Source: Pseudomonadota bacterium (GTDB taxonomy: Bacteria > Desulfobacterota > Desulfobacteria > Desulfobacterales > RPRI01). Taken from it: a stretch of 9,017 nt of DNA. The translations under genes were made by a program, and so were the position numbers. A model generated the notes under the pieces. The model saw nothing but the letters and a program-made list of their open reading frames with translations, was not told the DNA's origin and did not search any database. The DNA lies in contig JAHJQU010000055.1 of the NCBI GenBank assembly GCA_018819005.1, positions 1 to 9,017 of the forward strand. Direction: 5' to 3'. Below, piece by piece: positions 1 through 5,917 of the stretch; within the stretch, counting starts at the first letter, position 1; the number at the start of each line of letters is the position of its first letter.

Positions 1-201
1 ACCGGTATTGGAATCCCTGACACAATTCTCGACAAGATATTCGAACCCTTTTTCACAACAAAGGAGGTCGGGAAAGGAACCGGGCTGGGACTGTCGATCA
101 GTTACGGAATCATAAAGGAGTGCGGCGGAAACATCACTGCCAAATCCGAGTCTGGAAAAGGAGCGTGTTTTATAATGCAGTTTCCGGTGGCAGCAGAATG
201 A
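1..201 (+). CDS. Sensor histidine kinase, C-terminal ATPase end (5'-truncated by window)
   Basis: Frame 1 is open from the first base to a TGA at 199-201 and encodes 66 residues of a GHKL/HATPase_c domain. Visible motifs are the end of the G1 box (TGIGIP), the F box (IFEPFFTTK), the G2 box (GKGTGLGLSIS) and the final beta-strand region ending FIMQFPVAAE. These are the ATP-binding and lid elements of the catalytic domain of a two-component histidine kinase. The sensor part, dimerisation helix and phospho-accepting histidine lie to the left of the window, so the signal cannot be inferred. It stops about 117 bp before the receiver-kinase gene on the same strand, and the two may be co-transcribed parts of one signalling locus. 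The family call is secure; the specific role is unknown. Confidence 0.93.
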   Translation, partial: TGIGIPDTILDKIFEPFFTTKEVGKGTGLGLSISYGIIKECGGNITAKSESGKGACFIMQFPVAAE

Positions 202-233
202 GCCGTCGTTCAAAAAATAACCGTAACATTTAA

Positions 234-249
234 ATGCCGTGAACGGCAT
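234..249. repeat. Short perfect inverted repeat (7-bp arms)
   Basis: ATGCCGT (234-240) and ACGGCAT (243-249) form perfect 7-bp arms around a 2-base centre, in the gap between the two kinase genes. It lies directly beside the longer hairpin at 251-303. A 2-base centre is too tight for an RNA loop, so if it works it is more likely a DNA-binding palindrome or part of a repeat element. Confidence 0.5.
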
Positions 250-250
250 A

Positions 251-303
251 AGGAGCCGTAACGAAATGCTCAGATATATAATGGTTATTTCGTAACGGCT
301 CCT
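251..303. repeat. Long imperfect inverted repeat / hairpin in kinase leader
   Basis: AGGAGCCGTAACGAAAT (251-267) and ATTTCGTAACGGCTCCT (287-303) are reverse complements except for one central position, giving a 17-bp stem with a 19-base AT-rich loop. The right arm ends 15 bases before the ATG at 319. CCGTAAC recurs at 221-227. No T-run follows on the + strand, so it is not a standard intrinsic terminator there. It could be a small mobile repeat (MITE or REP-like) or a leader-RNA hairpin affecting the downstream kinase gene. Which of these it is cannot be decided from one copy. Confidence 0.6.
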
Positions 304-318
304 AAAAAGAGAGGTTAT

Positions 319-1532
319 ATGGTTTTGGATTTCGAAGTTATGAAATATCCCGGGTCCGGAAAATTAAACAAAACGATTCTGCTGGTAGATGATGAGGCGG
401 ATATCCGTGATATTCTGGGGATAACCCTGTCTGATTTCGGCTATCAGGTAATCGCCGCGGATAACGGCGAAAAAGCCTTTCGTATCTTTTGCGAACTGAA
501 TCCGCCTATTGTACTTACGGACATTAAGATGCCCGGCATGGACGGAATTACCCTTCTCCAGAAGATCAAATCACAGGGTTCCGAAGCGGAAGTCATCATG
601 ATTACAGGTCCGGTGACATGGATCTCGCTATCAGAAGCCTCAAATACGAAGCATCCGGATTTATCACGAAGCCTATCAATGTAGATTCGCTGGAAGTGGC
701 ATTGAAAAGAGCCTGCGATAAAATTCACATGCGAAAAAAATTAAGGGAATATACCGAAAATCTCGAGCGCCTTATCAAGGAAAAATCCGAGCTTCAAAGT
801 CATTTATCTTCTCTTGGTCTTATGATCGGATCCGTCTCACATGGCATAAAAGGGCTGCTTACGGGCCTGGATGGCGGCATGTATCAGGTGGAATCCGGTT
901 TTTCAAAAGAAAATTCGCTACAGATAGAAGAGGGCTGGAACATTGTCAAACTGATGGTTGAACGGATAAGAAAAATGGTTCTGGACATTCTTTACTATGC
1001 GAAGGAAAGAAATCTTAACTGGGAGAATGTTGATGTCCTGAGTTTTGCTGAGGAAGTGGCTATGGTCGTGGAGCGAAATATATCTTCCGGAAACATTGAA
1101 TTTATCAGGGATTTTGACGCTTCAGCCGGAAAATTTGAGATCGACTCAGGATGTATTCATTCGGCTCTGATTAATATCCTCGAAAATGCCGTAGATGCCT
1201 GTATCAGGGATAAATCAAAGGAAAGACACCAGATCATTTTTAAGGTAGCCTCGGATGAGAAAAATATTAATTTTGAAGTATGCGATAACGGAACCGGGAT
1301 GGACATGGAAACCCGTGAAAAACTATTCACTTTGTTCTTTTCAACAAAAGGAACAAGGGGAACAGGATTGGGCCTTTTTATCTCAAACAAAATAATACAG
1401 CAGCATGGAGGTTCGATCAAAGTATCATCTTTACCTGGTCAGGGGTCAAAATTTACAATAAGTATTCCGAAAAAAACATCCGAATTTCTGAAAGAGAGAT
1501 CTGAAACCGAACCTCAAAAGCCTGTTAAGTGA
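319..1532 (+). CDS. Hybrid receiver-histidine kinase, broken by a one-base frameshift near 610
   Basis: Two reading frames together encode one protein of about 404 aa. The first (319 to about 610) gives a receiver domain with acidic pair D24-D25, phospho-acceptor D68 in LTDIKMPGMDG and T96 in MITG. The second (from about 611) resumes as GDMDLAIRSLKYEASGFITKPIN, supplying the conserved lysine, then a coiled linker. A HisKA-like region follows with SVSHGIKG (His about residue 175), then HATPase_c with N box (NILENAVDAC), G1 (CDNGTGMD), F (LFTLFFSTKG) and G2 (GTRGTGLGLFIS). The usual receiver wording here is TGHGDM. The DNA reads GGTCCGGTGAC where GGTCACGGTGAC is expected, so one base is missing between 610 and 611. 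The ATG at 319 has GAGG four bases upstream; the ATG at 618 lies inside the receiver fold and is not a real start. Role: two-component signalling kinase, probably cytoplasmic since no membrane segment is visible. Confidence 0.85.
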
Positions 1533-1560
1533 GAATATCCGGATTTTTTACAGGTTTTTT
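1516..1560 (+). terminator. Possible intrinsic terminator of the kinase locus
   Basis: AAAAGCCTGT (1516-1525) can pair with ACAGGTTTTT (1550-1559) through ten pairs including one G-U, and the right arm runs into a T-tract ending at 1560. It overlaps the last codons of the kinase gene and lies between convergent genes (stops at 1532 and 1571). The loop of about 24 bases is long, so the structure is weak. Confidence 0.4.
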
Positions 1561-1570
1561 CCGGTGAGTT

Positions 1571-1903
1571 TTAAAAGAACGTTCGGATCATTGACGCTCT
1601 TTTTCCTGCGGCCTGCAAAAGCTGTCTCCCTATTTCAATTTCAAATAAATCCCGGCCAAGAAGATGAAGGACGGCCTCGCCGCCTTCTGTTCCCGCAAGA
1701 GCCGGATGATTGCTTCTCAAATGGTTAAAATCCGAATACTCCAGAAAATTCCTGAGTCCTTCGATTTTTTCTTCCAGTTCGGGCCGTTTTGAATCAGGAG
1801 CCTTGAAATATTGCGTAAGGCTCTTTTCATATATACGCTTAGCTTCGGTTTCGATACAGTGTTTGGATAAATCAAGGAGTATCTTCATAGCTGATACCTT
1901 CAT
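1571..1903 (-). CDS. Uncharacterised small protein, last gene of the metal-cluster operon
   Basis: This encodes 110 aa from the ATG at 1903, or 105 aa from the ATG at 1888. The first ATG overlaps the stop of the NifU-like gene as ATGA, the usual arrangement for translational coupling. The second has AAGG eight bases upstream, so either start is possible. The protein is predicted soluble and rich in charged helical stretches (for example SKRPELEEKIEGLRNFLEY). There is one cysteine (in SKHCIETEA) and no signal peptide, membrane segment or cofactor motif. I do not recognise the family. Its position at the 3' end of the cluster, coupled to the scaffold gene, suggests an accessory role in the same process, but this is inference from context only. 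It ends with TAA, 38 bp from the convergent kinase stop. Confidence 0.7.
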   Translation of the reverse strand: MKVSAMKILLDLSKHCIETEAKRIYEKSLTQYFKAPDSKRPELEEKIEGLRNFLEYSDFNHLRSNHPALAGTEGGEAVLHLLGRDLFEIEIGRQLLQAAGKRASMIRTFF

Positions 1904-2325
1904 CGCGCATTATAGGCTTTCTTCCACTGGGCACGGCGAAGTTCCAGAAGATTGGAAAGCGCCAGATAAAGAGCTCCCACTGCCAGTTCAGCACAATGAA
2001 AATGATCTCCGGGAAGAGTTTCGAGATGTCCGGCAACCGCCTCCGGTGTAATTTCCCATGCCTAGTCAATCGTTTTATTTTCGGCCATGAAGACAATAGT
2101 ATTGGCGCATGCAGCAGTATTCATGCATCCGTTTATATAATAAGAAGCCTTTTCTATGATGTTATCACAGGCTATGAGATAAATTTCAACGGTATCTCCG
2201 CAATCGCCGGTTTTTTTACCATAACCGTCAGGGTGTTTGATAATCTCCTGTTTATCTGTCCGAAATGCCATTTCGAGGTATTTGAGAGAATGGCTTTGCC
2301 AGAAATCAGATCCTCCTTCATTCAT
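1900..2325 (-). CDS. NifU/IscU-like iron-sulfur scaffold protein, interrupted by in-frame TAG
   Basis: The frame from ATG 2325 encodes SLKYLEMAFRTDKQEII, HPDGYGKKTGDCGDTVE and DGCMNTAACANT, then meets TAG at 2062-2064 (codon 88). The same frame goes straight on with AWEITPEAV and DHFHCAELAVGALYLALSN to a TGA at 1900-1902. This gives 141 codons in all, a normal length for this family. NifU/IscU scaffolds bind a nascent Fe-S cluster with three conserved cysteines; candidates here are the Cys of GDCGD, one in GCMNTAAC and the Cys of FHCAELA. The last lies beyond the TAG, so stopping there should inactivate the protein. The continued homology shows a single substitution (for example GAG to TAG), a sequence error, or amber read-through. 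It begins 24 bp after the receiver-like gene and its stop overlaps the next start. Confidence 0.85.
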
Positions 2326-2349
2326 TTCACAAGCCTGGAAACGGGGGTT

Positions 2350-2709
2350 TCACGACAAAGATGTCAAAGCATTCAGCAGTTGTTCAGCATCCTTCACGTC
2401 GGGACAGGGCGGCAGTTGGGCCATTATCCCAAGGCCTTCCGAGGCTTCATGGAACTCTTCAGGCGAAAGACCGCTCACAAGGGCAAGATTGGCCATAGCG
2501 TTTACCCGGATCATATCTTTGGCAATATCCAGGCCCGGTTGCCCATCTACTTTCTCATCAATTATGATCAGGTCGATCCCGGCTGCGGCAGCATGGGCGG
2601 CTGTTACGGAATCCGCCCATATAATTTCATTTGCGTTATTATCGCTCAATCCCTCCGCCAGCCTGGAAAGATTACCGGCCTGCCGGGTAATAATCAGAAA
2701 TTTTTTCAT
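2350..2709 (-). CDS. Degenerate receiver-domain (CheY-like) protein
   Basis: This 119-aa protein is the length of one receiver domain and has no output domain. The N-terminal strand MKKFLIITRQ lacks the acidic pair that binds magnesium in true receivers. The strand IDLIIIDEKVDGQPGLDIAK resembles the phospho-acceptor strand and still has an Asp at the right place, followed by a PG-containing turn. LALVSG matches the Thr/Ser strand, while the usual Lys-Pro is replaced by a QLPPCP stretch. It therefore probably does not undergo normal phosphotransfer and may act as a protein-interaction module. It lies between NifX-like and NifU-like genes, implying a role in the cluster-assembly pathway rather than in classic signalling. 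The ATG at 2709 is preceded by a weak AGGGG. The fold assignment is moderately sure; the role is inferred. Confidence 0.75.
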   Translation of the reverse strand: MKKFLIITRQAGNLSRLAEGLSDNNANEIIWADSVTAAHAAAAGIDLIIIDEKVDGQPGLDIAKDMIRVNAMANLALVSGLSPEEFHEASEGLGIMAQLPPCPDVKDAEQLLNALTSLS

Positions 2710-2723
2710 AATCTACCCCTAAC

Positions 2724-2736
2724 CCGGCATAGCCGG
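2724..2736. repeat. Small hairpin in the gap before the receiver-like gene
   Basis: CCGGC (2724-2728) and GCCGG (2732-2736) flank a 3-base ATA centre. It sits 15 bases upstream of the ATG at 2709 in the leader of the receiver-like gene. No T-run follows on either strand, so it is not a terminator. It could affect ribosome access, but no function is supported. Confidence 0.35.
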
Positions 2737-2788
2737 AACAAAAGCAATAAGATGCTATACTCTCATACGAGACAGCATTCTTTCACTC

Positions 2789-3166
2789 TCAATGCGCACC
2801 ACCTCCGCATGTATGTTCATTAGAAAATTGCGGAAGTTTACCATCAATCAGCGCCTGCACGGCTTTTTCAACGGTCTGAAAGTCTCCGCCGAAATAGACC
2901 TCAATGCCGACCTGATTGAATCCCATGAGAGGTCGAAACCCCATGCCTCCGGCAATCAGCTTACTTGCGCCTTTTCCTGCCAGATGCTCTACTGGCGCCA
3001 TACATCCGCCCTGTTGATGAGGAATATTTGGGATCAGATCAACGCTTTTTATTTCGTTATTTTCCACGGTAACCATAGTGTAGAGATCACAGTGACCAAA
3101 ATGTGCACCCAAGGGCGCGTCAAGCCCACCAGGTGCTGAGGAAGGAACAGCTATTAATGTATTCAA
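2789..3166 (-). CDS. NifX/NifB-family metal-cluster-binding protein (ORP-like)
   Basis: This 125-aa protein is of the dinitrogenase Fe-Mo cofactor biosynthesis family (Pfam PF02579), whose members bind metal-sulfur clusters or cofactor precursors. The features are the N-terminal strand LIAVPSSAPGGLDAPLGAHFGHC, a QQGGCMAPVEHL segment, LIAGGMGFRPLMGFNQVGIEVYFGG, and a C-terminal TCGGGAH tail. His and Cys residues (HFGHC, GGC, HTCGGG) are plausible metal ligands. The orange protein (ORP) of Desulfovibrio, which carries a Mo-Cu-S cluster, belongs to this family, and of the three NifX-like proteins here this one looks closest to it from memory. The start is TTG at 3166 with AAGGAG six bases upstream; no ATG is better placed. 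It is cytoplasmic, and is third among the genes downstream of the gap at 3634-4021 only if the tiny ORF is counted. Confidence 0.9.
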   Translation of the reverse strand: MNTLIAVPSSAPGGLDAPLGAHFGHCDLYTMVTVENNEIKSVDLIPNIPHQQGGCMAPVEHLAGKGASKLIAGGMGFRPLMGFNQVGIEVYFGGDFQTVEKAVQALIDGKLPQFSNEHTCGGGAH

Positions 3167-3203
3167 TTTGTTCTCCTTTCAAAAACTATTAGTTTAATTT
3201 GTT

Positions 3204-3209
3204 ATTATA
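3204..3209 (-). promoter_or_regulatory. Possible internal -10 element upstream of ORP-like gene
   Basis: On the - strand this reads TATAAT, 38 bases upstream of the TTG start at 3166 and in a locally AT-rich gap. No good -35 hexamer is present 16-18 bases further upstream. It could be a weak housekeeping promoter, but AT-rich DNA often gives this match by chance. Confidence 0.25.
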
Positions 3210-3264
3210 TCATCATGGCTAAAACGAGATTGCTTCCCGTCTTTTCCACCGGTGTTGGACATTT

Positions 3265-3633
3265 TCATGCACTATGTCCCATTCTGTTGGGCGCTGTTGC
3301 CATATTAACCTCACCGGCTTTAAATTTTTCAATTGCCTGTCGCACCGTAATATTTTCCAGGTTCTGTCCTATGTCAATCCCGGCTGCAGAAAGCGACTGA
3401 AATGCTTTTGGGCCGACATATCCGGTCAGAACTACTTTTACGCCGGACCTGAAAACATTTTCAGCCGCCTGAATACCAGCCCCCTGGGACATGGCCTGAG
3501 ACGATCCGTTATCAACATAGCTGAAATCAAGGGTATCCGGATCAACTATTAAAAATCCGGCAGCACGGCCAAACCTTGGATCAATATTGGAATCCAGACT
3601 GGGTTCCTCGCAGCTTACAGCAATTTTTCCCAT
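3265..3633 (-). CDS. NifX/NifB-family metal-cluster-binding protein
   Basis: This is a 122-aa single-domain member of PF02579. It opens with the family pattern MGKIAVSCEEPSLDSNIDPRFGRAAGFLIVD, continues through a GAGIQAAENVFRSGVKVVLTGYVGPKAFQSL core, and ends with a helix VRQAIEKFKAGE. This subtype (DPRFGRA) is common in anaerobes, often next to Mrp-type ATPases, and is thought to bind or carry metal-sulfur clusters. It lacks the C-terminal Cys-Gly-rich tail of its neighbour, so the two are diverged paralogues rather than recent copies. The ATG at 3633 has AAAGGAG six bases upstream. It is the first long gene after the gap at 3634-4021, so it may head a separate transcript, although no clear promoter is visible. 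It is cytoplasmic with no signal peptide. Confidence 0.9.
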   Translation of the reverse strand: MGKIAVSCEEPSLDSNIDPRFGRAAGFLIVDPDTLDFSYVDNGSSQAMSQGAGIQAAENVFRSGVKVVLTGYVGPKAFQSLSAAGIDIGQNLENITVRQAIEKFKAGEVNMATAPNRMGHSA

Positions 3634-3667
3634 AATACACTCCTTTATCTGTTTTAAATTTAATTAA

Positions 3668-3810
3668 GCCGCAGATTTTCGCCGATCCCGCAGATAACCA
3701 GTAACTACTCATGTAGGAGGAAATTATGCGCAACGCTAACATCCTACAGACTACAGCCTAACTGCCTGTGCTGTCACTAAAATCTCTAAAATCTGCGTTC
3801 ATCCGCGGCC
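3668..3810. repeat. Pair of REP-like repeats in inverted orientation (REPIN-like)
   Basis: The left copy (3668-3695), read on the - strand, contains ATCTGCGG twice around a GATCGGCGAAA spacer. The right copy (3789-3810), read on the + strand, is AAATCTGCGTTCATCCGCGG. Both belong to the 'atctgcg...atctgcgg' type of intergenic repeat that I recall from many environmental bacteria. The two copies face opposite ways about 95 bp apart, as in REPINs, which are moved in trans by RAYT transposases. No transposase is in the window. The inner segment holds a 7-bp inverted repeat (3712-3718 with 3742-3748) but no supported gene. Confidence 0.55.
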
Positions 3811-3845
3811 AAAAAGGCAATTCCCATACTATCAAATTTTTTTCA

Positions 3846-3938
3846 TCATCCAAGGCACTGTTCATCATTTGCGTACAGAGACATCCTCAGGCGGCAAAGA
3901 TCAGCTTTGTCAAATGCGTTCAGCTCTGTCTTCTTCAC
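3846..3938 (-). CDS. Possible 30-aa small protein or gene remnant
   Basis: A GTG at 3938 is preceded by AAGGAG nine bases upstream and opens a 30-codon frame, beginning KKTELNAFDKADLCRLRMSLY after the initiator and ending EQCLG, closed by tandem TGA TGA. The ribosome-binding site is as strong as those of the neighbouring real genes and the direction matches. It contains two cysteines. I do not recognise the sequence. Because the frame stops just before the inverted repeats, it may be the 5' remnant of a longer gene cut down by repeat insertion. The rest of the 3634-4021 gap shows no other gene, and no terminator is seen after the ATPase at 4022. Confidence 0.4.
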   Translation of the reverse strand: MKKTELNAFDKADLCRLRMSLYANDEQCLG

Positions 3939-4021
3939 AATGTCTATCTCCTTTCTTTCATTAAGATTTTTAATATTGAGCGCCTAACCTTGATGCCCTG
4001 TTTCACCTCATCTTCCGGGGG

Positions 4022-4906
4022 TCACACGATTTTCCCACACCATATCTCAAGACCTTTTACCAGATTTTCCCATATGACTTTGACCGCCTTGGATCCCTCA
4101 GAACGATCGTCGAATTCAAAAATCGTTTTGCCCTGAACCATTGCCTTCGTGAATACGGGATCAAAAGGAATCCGGCCCATTACGGTTACATTTCTTTCCC
4201 TTGCAAAAACCTCGATGGCATGTCCCATATCAGGGTTAAGGTCAAACTTGTTGATACAGACCATGGCAGGTATCTTGAAGAAGGCGGCCAGTTCGACAAC
4301 CCGCTCCATGTCGTGCCTCCCCGAAACCGTGGGTTCGGCCACTATGAGTGTTGCCGTGGCCCCGCCAAGGGAAGCAATCACCGGGCAACCGATCCCCGGA
4401 GGGCCATCCGTTAAAAGCAGTTCCAGGTTTTCCTTTTCGGCAAGCTTTTTGCCTTCCTTCCTGATAAGGGTTACAAGCTTACCCGAATTTTCTTCGGCTA
4501 TGCCAAGCCGCGCATGGGCCATGGGACCGAAACGGGTCTCAGAAAGATACCACTCTCCACAGTTTTTCAGGGGAAACTCGATTGCCTTTTCAGGACAAAA
4601 GTAATAGCAAACCCCGCATCCTTCACATACAATTGGATCTACAATAAAATCTTCGCTGATGGCATTCCACCTGCACAATTCACGGCACAGGCCGCATTGT
4701 GTGCACATATCCTGGTTAATCGTGGCTGTATGACCGGACTCAAAATCATGGCACTCCTTAATCCGGGGGTCCATAATGAGATGAAGGTCTGCTGCGTCAA
4801 CATCTGCGTCACAGAGCGCCTTACGCTTTGCCAGAGAAGCGAAAGCGGCAAGCAGGCTCGTTTTACCTGTTCCACCCTTTCCGCTTATAACGACCAGTTC
4901 TTTCAT
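4022..4906 (-). CDS. Mrp/MinD-family ATPase with inserted 2[4Fe-4S] ferredoxin domain (second copy)
   Basis: This encodes 294 aa from the ATG at 4906, which has GGAAGGA eight bases upstream. An ATG at 4933 would add nine residues but has no comparable site. The order of motifs is a deviant Walker A (SGKGGTGKTS, residues 8-17), the switch I region LCDADVDAADLH, two ferredoxin-type cysteine sets (CTQCGLCRELC and CEGCGVCYYFCP), Walker B-like LLLTDGPPGIGCPV, and INKFD near the C-terminus. This is the 'MinD superfamily P-loop ATPase with inserted ferredoxin domain' found in anaerobes, related to Mrp/NBP35 cluster carriers. It should hydrolyse ATP and carry Fe-S clusters in the cytoplasm. It follows its paralogue by 48 bp, so the two probably work as a pair, like the two ATPases of the ORP locus. 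The frame is intact. Confidence 0.93.
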   Translation of the reverse strand: MKELVVISGKGGTGKTSLLAAFASLAKRKALCDADVDAADLHLIMDPRIKECHDFESGHTATINQDMCTQCGLCRELCRWNAISEDFIVDPIVCEGCGVCYYFCPEKAIEFPLKNCGEWYLSETRFGPMAHARLGIAEENSGKLVTLIRKEGKKLAEKENLELLLTDGPPGIGCPVIASLGGATATLIVAEPTVSGRHDMERVVELAAFFKIPAMVCINKFDLNPDMGHAIEVFARERNVTVMGRIPFDPVFTKAMVQGKTIFEFDDRSEGSKAVKVIWENLVKGLEIWCGKIV

Positions 4907-4954
4907 GAAACTTTTCCTTCCCTTTTCTTTCATGTACAGGCACGTTTATGATCT

Positions 4955-5802
4955 TCAATGATTTTTATGAAAACTCATTTCTTCAATCTGATGGTGCAAC
5001 TCCAGGAATTTCTCCTTCCACTCGGGCATTACGTCCACGATCATCTCTCCCCTGGAGTAGGCCTCTGCAATTTTCCTGTCAAAGGGAATCTCCATCAAAA
5101 TAGGTAGATTTTCCTTTTCCGCATAGATATTAACCTTATCATCCCCCATGTCTGAACGGTTGATAATCAAACCGCATGGAATATTAAGGATGTTCACGGC
5201 CCCCACAGCAAGCTTAAGATCATGCAGACCAAAAGGAGTAGGCTCGGTCACCAAAAGAACGAAGTCCGTCCCTTTCATGGAAGTGATGACCGGACACGAC
5301 GTCCCGGGCGGAGCATCAATAATGGTCAACGCTTCAGGCCGGGCATATTCCCTCACTTTTCTGATCAGAGGGGGAGACATGGCCTCGCCGACCCTTAATT
5401 TCCCATGGACAAATTCCAGTCCGTTCTTGCTGCCCCGTTCAATTACACCAAGTTCACGACCCGTCTCGGTGATGGCCTTTTCAGGACAAACCTCCATGCA
5501 TCCTCCGCAACTGTGGCACATTTCAGGGAAGGACAGCACGGTTTCACCAATTACCACAATGGCCTTGACTGGCATATTTCCCCGCATTTTCCGCATAGGC
5601 TGCATTTCTCCATATCCACCTCTGGGACAGGAGTGGTGATGGTTTTAACCTCGTTAATCACCGGGTGTATGAAGAGATGGGCGTTGGGTTCTTCCACATC
5701 GCAGTCCAGCAGCTGAACATCACCTCCAAGAGATACGGCCATGTTGGTGGCGACAGTCGTCTTTCCTGTGCCGCCTTTTCCGCTCGCTATGCTGATAATC
5801 AT
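4955..5802 (-). CDS. Mrp/MinD-family ATPase with inserted ferredoxin domain (first copy), frameshifted
   Basis: Two overlapping frames rebuild one protein of about 282 aa. The N-terminal part has the deviant Walker A GKGGTGKTT, LLDCDVEEPNAHLF and the first cysteine set CSLCGKCGEIC. The second part continues AIVVIGETVLSFPEM, the second set CHSCGGCMEVCP, then IIDAPPGTSCPV, VTEPTPFGLHDL and INRSD. The join lies at 5567-5569: on the - strand the DNA reads TGCCAGTCAAGGCC, one base short of a codon between CAG and AAG. A start at 5605 within the second frame would lack the P-loop and is rejected. ATG codons at 5805 and 5802 both follow AAGGAG; the second is better spaced. If intact it would be an ATP-dependent Fe-S or metal-cluster carrier partnering the ATPase at 4022. 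As written, only an 84-residue stub would be made. Confidence 0.85.
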
Positions 5803-5917
5803 CATTTACTCCTTGTTCATATTATGGAAACAGGGCAAAACCATCAGAATCCTTTTGTGTCTACTGAGAGCTTTTTTCCGGTTTGGAATTCCTATTCGGG
5901 CTTGGGAACAGGCGCGG

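Noticed and set aside
618..1532. A separate 304-aa histidine kinase starting at 618
   Set aside because: The first 20-odd residues are the last part of the receiver domain begun at 319, so the ATG is internal to a frameshifted gene.
1872..2096. 74-codon - strand frame
   Set aside because: It is the +1 shadow of the NifU-like gene's 3' half, which reads correctly in the original frame after the TAG.
1996..2823. Long + strand frame (275 codons)
   Set aside because: It lies opposite the NifU-like and receiver-like genes and its translation resembles no family.
3726..3761. 11-codon + strand frame (ATG at 3726) after a perfect AGGAGG
   Set aside because: It is very short, opposite in direction to all neighbours and inside the inverted-repeat element; the match is probably chance.
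606..5575. Programmed ribosomal frameshifting at the two frame breaks
   Set aside because: Neither site (near 610 and near 5568) has a slippery heptamer or homopolymer run, and each is explained by one missing base.
4955..5605. A separate 216-aa ATPase/ferredoxin protein starting at 5605
   Set aside because: It would lack the P-loop, and its opening residues are an out-of-frame reading of the first cysteine motif; it is the downstream part of the frameshifted ATPase.
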